Assembly: GCF_964019385.1 (NCBI RefSeq)
Contig: NC_088645.1
Coordinates: forward strand, 36,070,303-36,134,302
DNA from: Sycon ciliatum
Taxonomy: Eukaryota > Porifera > Calcarea > Leucosolenida > Sycettidae
Direction of reading: 5' to 3'
DNA length: 64,000 nt
In this document: piece after piece, positions 39,384-50,105 of the stretch
How the letters are laid out: the number at the start of each line of letters is the position of its first letter
Numbering within the stretch: position 1 is the first letter of the stretch
Notes under the pieces: model-generated
Database searches by the model: none
What the model was told of the DNA's origin: nothing
The model's input: the letters and a program-made list of their open reading frames with translations, nothing else
Program-made: the position numbers and the translations under genes

Positions 39384-40421
39384 ATGGCCCAAGCACAGCC
39401 TAACCAGCAAGTACCGCCGGCCCAGCCGCCCCGTCCTGCCCAGCCTGCTCAGCCAGCCCAGCCAGCCCAGCCAGCCCAGCCAGTTCAGCCAGCTCAGCCA
39501 GCCCAGCCAGTTCAGCCAGCCCAGCCAGCACAGCCAGTTCAGCCCGCCCAGCCAGTGCAGCCAGCCCAGCCAGTTCAGCCCGCCCAGCCAGTTCAGCCCG
39601 CCCAGCCAGTTCAGCCCGCCCAGCCAGCTCCCGTTCGACCCATCCGGCCATGGGCAACTCCGGAACGTTTTGATGGTGGAGCAGCCTCGGACTGGACTAC
39701 TTGGCGTGACCATTTCACTCAAGTTTGCCTGGTTAATCAGTGGACGCCGCAGGACCAGGCACAGTACATCCCGTTGTACTTGATAGATAATGCGCAGTGC
39801 TACTACCAGTCGCTTCCTGTCGCGACACGCCAGGATGTTCAGCAATTACTGGTAGCTCTGGAGGGTCGGTTTGCTCCACCCGTCAGGACCGACCTCCACA
39901 GAGCGGAATTGAAGGCCAGACGACAGCGAGGTGAGGAGGCGTTGTCTGATTACTGCGAGGTGATTCGCCGATTGTCTCGCAGAGCGTACCCTACCTTGCC
40001 AAACCTCGTGCAGGACCAGCTGGCATGTGACCAATTTATTGAAGGTCTGGACAGCAGAGAGTTGCGCATGGAGGTACGTCGCCAAGACCCCCGAACTCTT
40101 GACCAGGCACTGCAGCAAGGACTTCGAGCACTTGCCATACTCCAAGCGGACGCTACTACTAGTGCGTCTCAGCCAGTGGCCGCGGCTGTCTGTGCTGCCA
40201 GGGAAGATCGTTTGGATGCCTTATTAGTAAGGATGGAACGATTGGAAACCGCTCTGTCATCTTTGCAGCGACCGCAGCAGCAACCCCAGCAGCAACCCCA
40301 ACAACAGCGCCGCTGTTACCATTGTGGGAGTGCCGAACATCTGATTGCGTACTGCCCGACTGCACCTCCACCCCGGGGACAACGTCAGCGCCCTTCGGGA
40401 AACGGCCGGGAGTTGGCATAG
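39384..40421 (+). CDS. Gypsy Gag
   Basis: 345 codons. Residues ~10-80 are an imperfect repeat of AQPVQP (encoded by CAGCCAGTTCAGCC-like units). A Gag domain follows ([16 protein letters not shown], then [20 protein letters not shown]). The C-terminus has a poly-Gln stretch and zinc knuckle [14 protein letters not shown]. It assembles the particle and binds the RNA. It overlaps the start of the pol frame by 100 nt, as is usual where the family makes Gag-Pol by ribosomal frameshifting. Confidence 0.88.
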   Translation: MAQAQPNQQVPPAQPPRPAQPAQPAQPAQPAQPVQPAQPAQPVQPAQPAQPVQPAQPVQPAQPVQPAQPVQPAQPVQPAQPAPVRPIRPWATPERFDGGAASDWTTWRDHFTQVCLVNQWTPQDQAQYIPLYLIDNAQCYYQSLPVATRQDVQQLLVALEGRFAPPVRTDLHRAELKARRQRGEEALSDYCEVIRRLSRRAYPTLPNLVQDQLACDQFIEGLDSRELRMEVRRQDPRTLDQALQQGLRALAILQADATTSASQPVAAAVCAAREDRLDALLVRMERLETALSSLQRPQQQPQQQPQQQRRCYHCGSAEHLIAYCPTAPPPRGQRQRPSGNGRELA

Positions 40422-43400
40422 AGGGTCCAGAGTCAGCTCCAAACCACCATGGCCCGGAAGTGCTGCCCGCCGCGCCTTCCGATTTAGTATGCCATTCCGT
40501 TGCTGTTGAAAGTTGCCAGTATGTTATCGGCAAAGTAAGTTCAATATGCATAACTGATGTCCGCATGTTAGTTGATTCTGGAAGTTCGATTTCCTTTGTC
40601 AGCTCAGCATTCTATCAACAACATAAGCATATAAAATTAAACAAAATTTCTACATCAGTCCGAAGTGTTGATGGCAGTGGCGTGACTGTGGAAGGAGCGG
40701 TGGATGTGCAGCTAGAGTTTGGCAGCCTCCAACTTCAGCACACTATGGTAGTTGCGAACATTGAGCCTGACGTACTATTAGGCATAGACTTCCTCCGTAG
40801 GCACGGTTGTATTATGGATCTGGGACAAGGCTGTCTGCGCTTGAGCAATCAGACCCTTCCATTAACACAGGGAGTTGGGCCCAAGCACCTTTCATGTCAG
40901 AGAGTGGAAAGAGACCCCATTCCAGTGCAATTGGCTGAATCTGTTGTTCTACAGGGCTATTCTCAGTTGATTACGCAAGGTAGATTACGTGACACTGAGT
41001 TTATGTCTCCATCTTGCGGAATGGTAGAGCCAACAGAGTCGTTCGTAGATAAATTTTGTGTCAGTGCAGCTAGAGTGGTCACGACCGTGAGTGAGAACAG
41101 TACTGTTCCTGTCAGGTTGCAGAACCTGCTACCACGGCCTGTCACTATAAACAAGGGTACAGTTGTTGGCATGTTCGAATCTTGCTTTGTTGAGAAAGCC
41201 GCAGAAGCCGCGGATGAGCCTGATTGTACTGCTGAAAGCTGTAATGCTGCTGATATGTGTTCTGACCCTGTTGAGTTGTTTGACCTTAGTCATCTCGATA
41301 CAGAAGAGGCAGCAGCCGTCAGGTCTCTTCTCTCGGAGTTCAGCGACATAATTTCAACGGGAGCAATGGATCTTGGCTCTACCGGTGTTGTCAAACACGA
41401 CATCGAGACCACTAGCAGCCAGCCTATTCGCCAAGCCCCTAGACGATTGCCGCTTCACCATGCCAATGAGGTTCGTGAACATGTTGAGCAGCTTTTAGCT
41501 GAGGGTTTAGTCGATCCTTCCAACAGTCCTTGGGCAGCCCCTATTGTTGTTGTTCGGAAGCCTGATGGAGCTATTAGACTATGTGTCGATTATCGCAAAC
41601 TCAATGCTGTAACTGTCAGAGACGCATTCCCCATTCCGCGGATTGATGATGCGATAGACAACATGGGTGACGCACAGTATTTCACAACCCTAGATCTTGC
41701 ATCCGGTTACTGGCAGGTAGAGCTAACTAATGCAGCAAGGGCGAAATCAGCATTTGTCACTCCATTTGGATTGTTTGAATGGAAAGTCATGCCATTTGGG
41801 TTGTGCAATGCCCCAGCAACTTTCCAGCGCCTGATGACCATGGTTCTGGGTGATCTTGTGCCAAGCGTATGTTCAGCGTACATAGATGACACCATAACTT
41901 TCTCGAAAACATTTCAAGAGCATCTGGTTAGACTGCGCCTAGTGTTTGAAAAATTCCGGGCAGCAGGTTTGAAGGTCAAGCCTCGTAAGTGCCAGATTCT
42001 GAGCAAGTCGGTTACGTATCTTGGGCATGTGTTCAAGGGAGGTGGTGTGAGCCCTGATCCCAAGAATTGCAGTTCGGTCACCAGTCTCAAACCACTTAGC
42101 TCTGCAACCGAGGTTCGTCGATTTGTAGGTTTTGCTTCCTACTACAGGCGGTTCATCAAGGACTTCGCGACAATTGCAGCACCGCTACACAAGCTAATGC
42201 AGAAACAGGCAAGCTTTTCGTGGACGGATGAGTGTCAGCAAGCGTTCGATATCCTGAAGCAGAAGCTCACGTCATCTCCTGTCCTGACGTACCCGGATCC
42301 ATCCCGCAAGTTTATCCTGGACACGGATGCTTCTGACACTGGTATCGGTGCAACTCTATCGCAGGTTGACGATCAGGGCAGAGAGCAGGTAATTGCGTAT
42401 GCTAGTAGTTCACTTAGTAAGAGCCAACGTCGCTACGGCACAACTCGGCGTGAGATGTATGCAGTGGTCTTCTTTGTGCAATACTTCAAACATTATTTGC
42501 TGGGTGCAAACTTTACCTTGCGAACCGATCACAAAGCCCTTCTCTGGTTGAAGTCTTTCAAGGATTCGGAAGGTATCCTGGCGAGATGGTTGGAGAAACT
42601 AGAAGCGTTCGATTTCACAACTGTCCACCGTAGAGGTACTCAGCATGCCAACGCAGATGCATTGTCACGGTTCCATAGCCAACCTGCGGACAATTCGGAG
42701 CATCCTGCATCGGCCACTGCCGAGCCTTCAGTAATGGATCCAAATATTACTGTTGTCTGTCCTTCCCAGTCTTCCATTCCTGTCCCTACAGCCATGCCAT
42801 CAGTCTCTCCGGATACAGCAGCTGGTGATACATTGACGCAGGATTCTGGACATCAAGCATACGTGGGTAATGTTGACGTTGAATCACAACCTGCAGAACA
42901 TGCGAATGATGATAGCAATTTACTTGGAAGCAATTGGGCAGATTTTTTTAGTGCAGAAGATATTCGCAGAGCTCAAGCGGAAGACAGTGACATTGACTGC
43001 ATGATTGGTTGGCAACAAGCATTGTTAGACAGGCCTAAACGCAGTGATAGTGCTATGAAAGGAGCATCATTAACCTTGATACGTCTGTGGAGTCAGTGGA
43101 AACGGCTGGTTCTGCAAGATGGCTTATTGTATCGTACGTACACTTCAGTAGATGGTAGCAACTCATTTCTGCAACTTGTTGTACCTGTCAGTTTGCGACA
43201 GAGAATTATGACTGGGATGCACAATGAGTGTAGTGGTGGCCACCTCGCTACTGAACGTACTCTAGAGAAGGTGAAAGCTAGATTCTATTGGCCTTTTATG
43301 TCGTCTGACATTGAGCTGCATTGCAAGGCGTGTGCGCTTTGTTCAGCTAGGCGTACCCCAGCACCAACCGCTCGCGCTCCGATGAAGGTGGACCAACCAT

Positions 43401-44509
43401 CCTTTCCACTGCAACGTGTCGCTATGGACATCATGGGACCACTGCCCAGAACAAATCGAGGTAACCTCTACATTGTTGTGATTACTGATTATTTCACGAA
43501 GTGGGTAGAAGCGTTTGCCATCCCGGATATGACTGCTAGGACAATAGCTTCGGCACTGATTGATGGTTTCATTTGTCGCTACGGTGTGCCACTGTCTATC
43601 CACACTGATCAAGGTGCGCAATTTGAGTCAAATTTGTTCAAATCCATCTGTGAACTGTTAGATATGAAGAAGACACGCACGACTCCATATCATCCTTCTA
43701 GTGATGGTTTAGTTGAACGGATGAATCGTACACTTGAGAACATGCTGAGTGCCAGAGTCAATGCCAATCACAATGACTGGGACCTGCATATTCAACGCTG
43801 TTTACTGGCGTATCGTAGTAGCGTACATAGTTCAACCAAGGAAACCCCAGCTAGATTGATGTTCGGCAGAGAGCTTAAGTTGCCAGTGGATATTATGTTT
43901 AACGACTCCAGAGAACATGTCAAATCTGTACCTGACTATATGATTGATCTCGAGATCTCCTTGCAGCAGGCATTTTCTCACGCTCGATCAGCTGGCGCTA
44001 AGGCACAGAAACGTCAGAAGGACTACTATGATGTAAAGACGACCAAGCCACGGTTTGCGATCAATGACAAGGTGCGCTTACACAACCCAGCTGTGAAAGC
44101 AGGCAACACAAAGAAGTTCCTCAAGCCATGGACCGGGCCGTATCGAGTTGTCGAGGTGATCGATGACGTGGTGTACAGGATTGAGCACTGTGATACAGGG
44201 AAACTCCAGGTGGTACACATCAACCGGCTCAAGTCAACGATTCAAGTACCGGAGGAGCAGCACGCTCCAGTGCCAGCACACCTACCTCAACCGGCGCTAA
44301 TTGATTACGTGCAAGACGCAGTTCCGGCTGTTCCGGCAGTTCCGGTTATTCCAGTTCCGGCAGTTCCAGCTGTTCCAGTTCCGGCTGTTCCAGTCCCGGC
44401 TGTTCCGGCAGCTCCCGTTGTGCCGGCCGTTCCGATCATGCCACAGGCAGGTGGGTATAACTTACGCAATCGGGCAAATCTCCAGAGGCCGGTGCGATAC
44501 CGTCAATGA
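40322..44509 (+). CDS. Gypsy Pol polyprotein
   Basis: 1,395 codons. Aspartic protease [12 protein letters not shown] (~82-93); reverse transcriptase with [12 protein letters not shown] and catalytic YIDD; RNase H starting [16 protein letters not shown]; integrase finger ([22 protein letters not shown]); and DDE core ([26 protein letters not shown]). Next is a GPY/F module ([15 protein letters not shown]). The last ~70 residues are a repeat of PAVPVPAVP, an extension not typical of the family. It copies the RNA and inserts the DNA into the host chromosome. Confidence 0.9.
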   Translation: MWECRTSDCVLPDCTSTPGTTSAPFGKRPGVGIEGPESAPNHHGPEVLPAAPSDLVCHSVAVESCQYVIGKVSSICITDVRMLVDSGSSISFVSSAFYQQHKHIKLNKISTSVRSVDGSGVTVEGAVDVQLEFGSLQLQHTMVVANIEPDVLLGIDFLRRHGCIMDLGQGCLRLSNQTLPLTQGVGPKHLSCQRVERDPIPVQLAESVVLQGYSQLITQGRLRDTEFMSPSCGMVEPTESFVDKFCVSAARVVTTVSENSTVPVRLQNLLPRPVTINKGTVVGMFESCFVEKAAEAADEPDCTAESCNAADMCSDPVELFDLSHLDTEEAAAVRSLLSEFSDIISTGAMDLGSTGVVKHDIETTSSQPIRQAPRRLPLHHANEVREHVEQLLAEGLVDPSNSPWAAPIVVVRKPDGAIRLCVDYRKLNAVTVRDAFPIPRIDDAIDNMGDAQYFTTLDLASGYWQVELTNAARAKSAFVTPFGLFEWKVMPFGLCNAPATFQRLMTMVLGDLVPSVCSAYIDDTITFSKTFQEHLVRLRLVFEKFRAAGLKVKPRKCQILSKSVTYLGHVFKGGGVSPDPKNCSSVTSLKPLSSATEVRRFVGFASYYRRFIKDFATIAAPLHKLMQKQASFSWTDECQQAFDILKQKLTSSPVLTYPDPSRKFILDTDASDTGIGATLSQVDDQGREQVIAYASSSLSKSQRRYGTTRREMYAVVFFVQYFKHYLLGANFTLRTDHKALLWLKSFKDSEGILARWLEKLEAFDFTTVHRRGTQHANADALSRFHSQPADNSEHPASATAEPSVMDPNITVVCPSQSSIPVPTAMPSVSPDTAAGDTLTQDSGHQAYVGNVDVESQPAEHANDDSNLLGSNWADFFSAEDIRRAQAEDSDIDCMIGWQQALLDRPKRSDSAMKGASLTLIRLWSQWKRLVLQDGLLYRTYTSVDGSNSFLQLVVPVSLRQRIMTGMHNECSGGHLATERTLEKVKARFYWPFMSSDIELHCKACALCSARRTPAPTARAPMKVDQPSFPLQRVAMDIMGPLPRTNRGNLYIVVITDYFTKWVEAFAIPDMTARTIASALIDGFICRYGVPLSIHTDQGAQFESNLFKSICELLDMKKTRTTPYHPSSDGLVERMNRTLENMLSARVNANHNDWDLHIQRCLLAYRSSVHSSTKETPARLMFGRELKLPVDIMFNDSREHVKSVPDYMIDLEISLQQAFSHARSAGAKAQKRQKDYYDVKTTKPRFAINDKVRLHNPAVKAGNTKKFLKPWTGPYRVVEVIDDVVYRIEHCDTGKLQVVHINRLKSTIQVPEEQHAPVPAHLPQPALIDYVQDAVPAVPAVPVIPVPAVPAVPVPAVPVPAVPAAPVVPAVPIMPQAGGYNLRNRANLQRPVRYRQ

Positions 44510-44695
44510 GAGCCAAGAACAATTGATATGTACAATTTTCTTGTGAAGATTTGAGAGATTGAGATTTGAGTTTTTTTAGATATAGTGTTGGGTTGGCATT
44601 TAACACACAGTTTATATAGCTTCTTCCTTGGGTTCTTTCGTTTCATTATTTTTATTTTTACAATATTCACCTTATCACGAGGACGTGATTCAATC

Positions 44696-44707
44696 TGGGA
44701 GGGGGCC
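44696..44707 (+). other. Gypsy polypurine tract
   Basis: CTGGGAGGGGGCC directly precedes the 3' LTR, as expected for the plus-strand primer. Confidence 0.7.
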
Positions 44708-44708
44708 A

Positions 44709-45425
44709 TGTAGAGCATGCAGATTCTTCAACCTTGTACCTGTTGCATTGTAGTCAAGTGCCTGCGTAGCGCTAATACGGGCCAGTGTAATGTGTGTGCG
44801 TGGTAGCCGATCCATGTTTTCTGCCCATGCTCCTGTCGCGTCATCTGCAGCTGTGGTCGCTGCGGAGGCATCCATTATGGCTGACTGAATATTGTCATAT
44901 AGACTGTTTTCACAGCCACACTAGCTCATTTTTACTACTTCGAAGTACTTATTATTTGCCATGGCGACCCCCGTAAGTCCAAATAGCTGGCCGGGCAGGG
45001 TTGGGCCTTTTTTCCTTTTTCTTTTTCTTACTCAGCTGGCTTGGCGCATCGACTGTAAATGAACCATGGATCCGAAAGTCAAGTGCCTGTGTCACTGTAG
45101 CTTGGTGTGTTAAAACCTGTACCGTAATAAGACTAGTATCCTTTGCATGTGAAGTTCGAACCTACCTTTTTCAGAAGCTTTCCTTTTTTTCTTTACTTTC
45201 TTCCAATACATGTCTTCTGATTGGCCGAATCTGTGCCATCTCTCTATCTCCTGATTGGTCTAAACCGTTGCTCGTTGTTATGTGAAACCTGAACTCTCTT
45301 AGTCTTGGCACATATAAAAAGCTCTGTCTCTGAAGAAAGATCATGCTTCATTTCTTCAACCACTTCTCCTTGCTCTGGTGAGACTTGTTGGTTGTTGTGT
45401 GCCCAACCACTTGGGCCACGCTACA
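44709..45425 (+). repeat. Gypsy 3' LTR with 325-bp extra segment
   Basis: 717 bp. It matches the 5' LTR on both sides of an extra segment at 44765-45089. Confidence 0.88.
44765..45089. other. 325-bp segment present only in the 3' LTR
   Basis: Bounded by the 13-bp direct repeat AGTCAAGTGCCTG (44752-44764 and 45077-45089), of which the 5' LTR has one copy. It is either an insertion with a 13-bp target duplication or sequence lost from the 5' LTR between short repeats. It has no A tail and no coding. It contains a splice-acceptor-like TTCTTTTTCTTACTCAG at about 45019-45035. Confidence 0.7.
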
Positions 45426-45432
45426 CAACCTT

Positions 45433-46445
45433 ATCTATTTTTTTCAGTGCCGAGAATGTGAAGATCAGTACGTTGGTAGAACCCTTCAACACCTGGGCGC
45501 ACGCATCCATCAACATGTGCCGTTAGGTCTTGTCTCTGTTGACGCTCGTGGTACTCGTCCTCGTCGTGGCCGTCCTCCAAAATGTGCTGTGCAGTCCGAT
45601 ACTGGAACGCCTTTGTCTGCGTCCAGTGTAGATGTACGCATGCGCGCCTCCCCCTCCACGGGCGGGGAGCTTGGCCCATCTCAGACTAGCGTGAGGAAGC
45701 GAGGGAGACCGTCTCGAAAACCACCCAATGTGACACTGGAGCTCATAGACACCGGAAGAGTTACCAGAAGCAAGGTGAAGAGACGGAGTACTGGGGATTT
45801 GAATAAGTCGATAATGGAAGTGACAACAACGATCAACAAGAGGAAACGAGGAAGACCAAGAAGTGAAACGAAAACGGCCATGAAATCAACAAAAACGGAC
45901 ATGAAATCAAATGATGAACAAAAAATCGTACTTCGAACTAGTTTTCGCACAACACTCCTCAGGAAGCTACGTTGTACTAATGAAAAACAATCCAGAAAGA
46001 TACTAATAAAGAGAAATGGAGTGAGAAGAAACAACACCTATGAAAATGATAATCCTAGCACTAAGGTAATAACAGGAAAAACTACGAAAGCACTTAAAGA
46101 ACTTGTAAAGACTACTAGTATACTGTGACACAAGATATGACACCATGGCCAACCAGGGCCAAACAGACAGAACAAGCTGCTACTAGAACAATTTCAAACG
46201 AATAATGCTGTCCTTCTGGACACACAGATTAGGCTTATGAATACGTTGACAAACAGCTTCTAACACACTCAACTGCAACTTTTTTGTTGATCATTTTCTC
46301 CATATCACATTTTTTCTGTCTTCCATGTTCTTAACTGCCTTCGTATCCACTCGTTTTTTAAATACAATAAAAGCCCTTGTGAAATGTCGGTTCAGCTCGT
46401 TCTGTTGATCGCAATTCTAAAACTATTGTCGCCTCGATGCCTATT
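45433..46445 (+). mobile_element. Penelope-like fragment, GIY-YIG start and AT-hook region
   Basis: The frame around 45445-46128 has the first half of the GIY-YIG domain (FQCRECEDQYVGRTLQHLGA, RIHQH). An AT-hook-rich region follows (RRGRPPK, KRGRPSRK, KRKRGRPRS). The frame then departs from the family. At about 46180-46260 a piece of the C-terminal GIY-YIG coding lies on the opposite strand (LEAVCQRIHKPNLCVQKD), so the copy is rearranged. Its 3' end has AATAAAA and CAGCTCGTTCTG before (AAT)n. It is the right neighbour of the Gypsy insertion. Confidence 0.6.
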
Positions 46446-46470
46446 TAAATAATAATAATAATAATAATAA

Positions 46471-46612
46471 TGTAGAAGAGAAAAGGACATATGGATACGA
46501 GTTAAGAGTAACTATCCATCACTGTAACATGATACTATATACAGTCAGAAAGTGCAATAACTAGGCATATGTCCTTTTCTCTTCTACATTTATTTATGGC
46601 TCAACATCCGAG
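46471..46612. repeat. inverted-repeat element between (AAT)n tracts
   Basis: ATGTAGAAGAGAAAAGGACA and its complement (TGTCCTTTTCTCTTCTACAT) enclose about 100 bp including GTCAGAAAGTGCAATAAC. Related sequence lies near 35255 and 55725-55820. Confidence 0.65.
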
Positions 46613-46643
46613 TTTCAAATAATAATAATAATAATAATAATAA

Positions 46644-48334
46644 TTCAAACAGTAGTTTGGAGGCGGTGGGAAAACAGTTTCGTAATAAGTATTCGCATGC
46701 AACGACGCAAATCCACACAATTCAGTAGACACTTCTTTTCTATCAAACGTTTTCTTTCCCTTCTCTTCAGGATAGTACAGGGAATGTTGGAAATTTGGAA
46801 AAACACATAACTATATAGAAAAATAGAGAAAAAGTCAACACTTCAACATAGGCGATAAAATGACTAAAGTGTGAAAAAAAACTCGAAAACAAAAGCAGCA
46901 AGTTGTAGACAAACACGTTGAACACATCAAGAAGCACTTGTCACACTTTCACGAGGTGTGACACCAAACAACTGCAACGATAACACATTCTCCTTCTGTA
47001 CACATAGTTCTGGATCTAGTTTACGAATATACAGAGCTTCTAACACAGCAAGATGTAACTTAGACCTTCCACGAGTTAAAACCGAAAAGACATCATCACT
47101 ATACAACTCACGACAATTAGCACTTCCCGACAAATGACGCTTGATGGACGATGTCCGATCATTTAGCTCTGTCACCTTCGACGTTTGCCGTTGTTCTCTT
47201 CCGTTTGGCTTGTTGACACCTCCAACGTCCTTTGAATTCATGGTCGTTTTCGTTTGACTTCTCGGTCTTCCTCGTTTCCTCTTGTTGATCGTTGTTGTCA
47301 CTTCCAGTACCGACGTATTCAAATCTCCAGTACTTCGTCTCTTCACCTTGCTTCTGGTAACTCTTCCGGTGTCCGTGAGCTCCGGTGTCACATGTGCCGT
47401 TAGGTCTTGTCCCTGTTGACGCTCGTGGTACTCGTGGTGGTACTCGTCCTCGTCGTGGCCGTCCTCCAAAATGTGCTGTGCAGTCCGATACTGGAACGCC
47501 TTTGTCTGCGTCCAGTGTAGATGTACGCATGCGCGCCTCCGCCTCGACGGGCGGGGAGCTTGGCCCATCTCAGACTAGCGTGAGGAAGCGAGGAAGACCA
47601 TCCCGAAAACCGCCCCATGTGACACCGGAGCTCACGGACACCGGAAGAGTTACCAGAAGCAAGGTGAAGAGACGAAGTACTGGAGATTTGAATACGTCGG
47701 TACTGGAAGTGACAACAACGATCAACAAGAGGAAACGAGGAAGACCGAGAAGTCAAACGAAAACGACCATGAATTCAAAGGACGTTGGAGGTGTCAACAA
47801 GCCAAACGGAAGAGAACAACGGCAAACGTCGAAGGTGACAGAGCTAAATGATCGGACATCGTCCATCAAGCGTCATTTGTCGGGAAGTGCTAATTGTCGT
47901 GAGTTGTATAGTGATGATGTCTTTTCGGTTTTAACTCGTGGAAGGTCTAAGTTACATCTTGCTGTGTTAGAAGCTCTGTATATTCGTAAACTAGATCCAG
48001 AACTATGTGTACAGAAGGAGAATGTGTTATCGTTGCAGTTGTTTGGTGTCACACCTCGTGAAAGTGTGACAAGTGCTTCTTGATGTGTTCAACGTGTTTG
48101 TCTACAACTTGCTGCTTTTGTTTTCGAGTTTTTTTTTTTTCACACTTTAGTCATTTTATCGCCTATGTTGAAGTGTTGACTTTTTCTCTATTTTTCTATA
48201 TAGTTATGTGTTTTTCCAAATTTCCAACATTCCCTGTACTATCCTGAAGAGAAGGGAAAGAAAACGTTTGATAGAAAAGAAGTGTCTACTGAATTGTGTG
48301 GATTTGCGTCGTTGCATGCGAATACTTATTACGA

Positions 48335-48337
<3 letters not shown>
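46644..48337. mobile_element. large head-to-head inverted pair of Penelope-like ends (family P2)
   Basis: The left arm (minus strand, about 46680-47394) and right arm (plus, about 47616-48337) are near-identical, ~715 bp each. Each encodes the same C-terminal protein: AT-hook KRKRGRPRSQ, SSIKRHLSGSANCRELYSDD, LYIRKLDPELCVQKENV, with the full P2 3' UTR outside. The 221-bp spacer belongs to the plus-strand copy (RGRPPK region). Outside the left arm the terminal TTCAAACAGTAGTTTGG tail is present. The right arm ends directly in (AAT)n. The coding ends only at the GIY-YIG C-terminal half, so no catalytic site is present. Confidence 0.8.
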
Positions 48338-48366
<29 letters not shown>

Positions 48367-48367
<1 letters not shown>

Positions 48368-48647
48368 CTTCACTAGTTTGAGGGAAAGAGACAAACGGGA
48401 AAAGTCTGAAGAAAAAATTGACTGTCACCACCAGGACTCGAACCAGGGACCCTCGCTTGTAGCTAGCGATGCTCTAACCACTGAGCTATGGTGTAGTCGT
48501 CATCCCAGCAGAGGCCGTTCAACATTTTCTTCAGACTTCGTAACTCACACTTCCTGTGAATCCACACAGGCGGGTGGGACGCAGCCCTCACTGTACCCAC
48601 ACACTTAACCTACACTCTAGTACGCGCGGAGCCCCAAGTCATAAAAT
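48367..48647 (-). mobile_element. tRNA-derived SINE (family 3), copy 1
   Basis: On the minus strand a tRNA-like unit (ATAGCTCAGTGGTTAGAGCA to GGTTCGAGTCC) is followed by GACAGTCAATTTTTTC and the end CTCAAACTAGTGAA. The position before the anticodon is not U in the best fold, so it is not a functional tRNA. Confidence 0.65.
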
Positions 48648-48878
48648 CTTCACTAGTTTGAGGGAAAGAGACAACTGGGAAAAGTCAGAAGAAAAAATTG
48701 ACTGTCACCACCAAGACTCGAACCAGGGACCCTCGCTTGTAGCACCACTGAGCTATGGTGAAGTCGTCATCCCAGAAGAGACTGTTCAACATTTTCTTCA
48801 GAATTCGTAACTCACACTTCCTGTGAATCCACACAGGCGGGTGGGACGCAGCCCTCACTGTACCCACACACTTCACAA
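48648..48878 (-). mobile_element. SINE family 3, copy 2
   Basis: A direct tandem neighbour of copy 1. It lacks ~18 bp of the tRNA-like part (anticodon region) and is otherwise very similar. Confidence 0.6.
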
Positions 48879-48900
48879 TAATAATAATAATAATAATAAT

Positions 48901-49051
48901 GAACAGTCTCTGCTGGGATGACGACTACACCATAGCTCAGTGGTTAGAGCATCGCTAGCTACAAGCGAGGGTCCCTGGTTCGAGTCCTGGTGGTGACAGT
49001 CAATTTTTTCTTCAGACTTTTCCCGTTTGTCTCTTTCCCTCAAACTAGTGA
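48901..49051 (+). mobile_element. SINE family 3, copy 3, inverted
   Basis: Opposite orientation to copies 1 and 2 and flanked by (AAT)n on both sides. Contains the intact A- and B-box-like words. Confidence 0.65.
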
Positions 49052-49052
49052 A

Positions 49053-49079
<27 letters not shown>

Positions 49080-49084
<5 letters not shown>

Positions 49085-49168
49085 ACAACAGAACAACAAG
49101 GACAATCAAGGCTTGTTTGCTGCAGCAGCAAACAAGCCTTGATTGTCCTTGTTGTTCTGTTGTGTATT
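49080..49168. repeat. perfect hairpin, 43-bp arms and 3-base loop
   Basis: AATACACAACAGAACAACAA through TTTGCTG is followed by CAG and then its exact complement. (AAT)n lies on the left side. A diverged single arm (CAAGGACAATTAAGGCTTGT) occurs at 54785-54804, so the arm comes from a dispersed sequence. Confidence 0.9.
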
Positions 49169-49222
49169 ACGCTCTGCCTTTGTGGTGTTGAGCACTGTCA
49201 AGCACTCTGGGTACATCCTTCG

Positions 49223-49265
<43 letters not shown>

Positions 49266-49266
<1 letters not shown>

Positions 49267-50105
49267 CGAGTGTCCATGCGGCCGGCCGTTCACCATCGAC
49301 CACGCAATGATCTGCAAGTTGGGCGGCTATCCCATCCACCGGCACAACCATGTCCGCAACTACCTGGGCCAACTTCTTTCTCAAGTGTCTGAGGATGTGC
49401 AGCTGGAGCCACCGCTGCAACCTCTACCGACGGTACGCACGTTTGACCATGGTCCTGCCCTGCTCACTGTGGACGACGCCAGACCGGACATCAAGGCCAG
49501 GGAGTTTTGGACGGTACAGACTGATGCATTTTTGGATGTAAGGGTGTTCTATCCCAACGCACAGTCGTACCGATCTCGCCCGCTGGCTGAGGTGTTCCAA
49601 TGGCACGAGCGTCAGAAGCAGTCGCCATACGGTGCCCGGATCCAGGAAGTTGAGCACACGTCGTTCACCCCGATCGTCCTGTCTTCTGCTGGTGCCCTGG
49701 CGAAGGAGGCCACCCGGTTCCTGAAGCTGCTCGGAATGAAGCTCTCCACCAAGCTCTCGCAGCCTTATCCCCTCGTGATGGGAAAGCTGCGGACAGACCT
49801 GGCTTTCAGCCTTGTCCGCGACTCCGTCCTGATGGTTCGTGGGAGTCGCCGTGCATTCCGTGCACCTGGTCTGGCGGCGGATGTGGATGCTGTTTCTGTG
49901 GAGGCCCGCATTCCCGCCACTACGTGACGCTAAGTCCTCCTGGGGTTTGCCGCTCTCCGGTCCTCTTTCATCCCGTTCTCCCCTCTTTTTTGGGGATTCT
50001 TTGTACTTCGTCTTTCTTGTTTTTCTTGTTCCTTTGTTTTTTGTAGGACAGATTTTTGGTGTACTGATTTCGGTTGTTGTTGTGTCTGACTCTATTCCCA
50101 ATATC
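49266..50105 (+). mobile_element. 5'-truncated LINE, finger and REL endonuclease
   Basis: Coding 49266-49927 (about 220 residues) matches the C-terminus of the LINE at 4589. It has finger CPCGRPFTIDHAMIC (C-x-C-x7-H-x3-C), endonuclease RPDIKAREFW with FLDVRVFYP, and the conserved FSLVRDSVLMVRGSR near the end. A T-rich 3' UTR follows to about 50105. The copy begins abruptly after (AAT)n, consistent with truncated target-primed insertion. A relative, not the same copy: about half the residues differ. Confidence 0.75.

Larger units (their letters stand above)
38906..45425 (+). mobile_element. Ty3/Gypsy element, apparently whole
   Basis: 6.52 kb with LTRs at 38906-39297 and 44709-45425 (TGTAGAGC...GCTACA) and a 4-bp duplication CAAC (38902-38905 and 45426-45429). 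Order: tRNA-Leu-type primer site, gag, pol (protease, RT, RNase H, integrase, GPY/F module, Pro/Val repeats), purine tract. There is no chromodomain. Both frames are open, and the LTRs look identical apart from one 325-bp length difference, so the insertion is very recent. It sits between two Penelope-like fragments of opposite orientation. Confidence 0.93.

Noticed and set aside
44752-45089. Spliced-out intron as the cause of the shorter 5' LTR
   Set aside because: No alignment of the 325-bp difference gives GT at one end and AG at the other.
48230-48285. Hammerhead ribozyme in the Penelope 3' UTR (CTGAAGAG with GAAAA)
   Set aside because: The spacing words are there, but the stretch where stem II should form is all purines and cannot pair, so the fold is not supported.
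48410-48500. tRNA gene (TAGCTCAGTGGTTAGAGC with GGTTCGAGTCC)
   Set aside because: The anticodon loop lacks the universal U before the anticodon, the acceptor stem pairs poorly, and the same unit recurs in three SINE copies.
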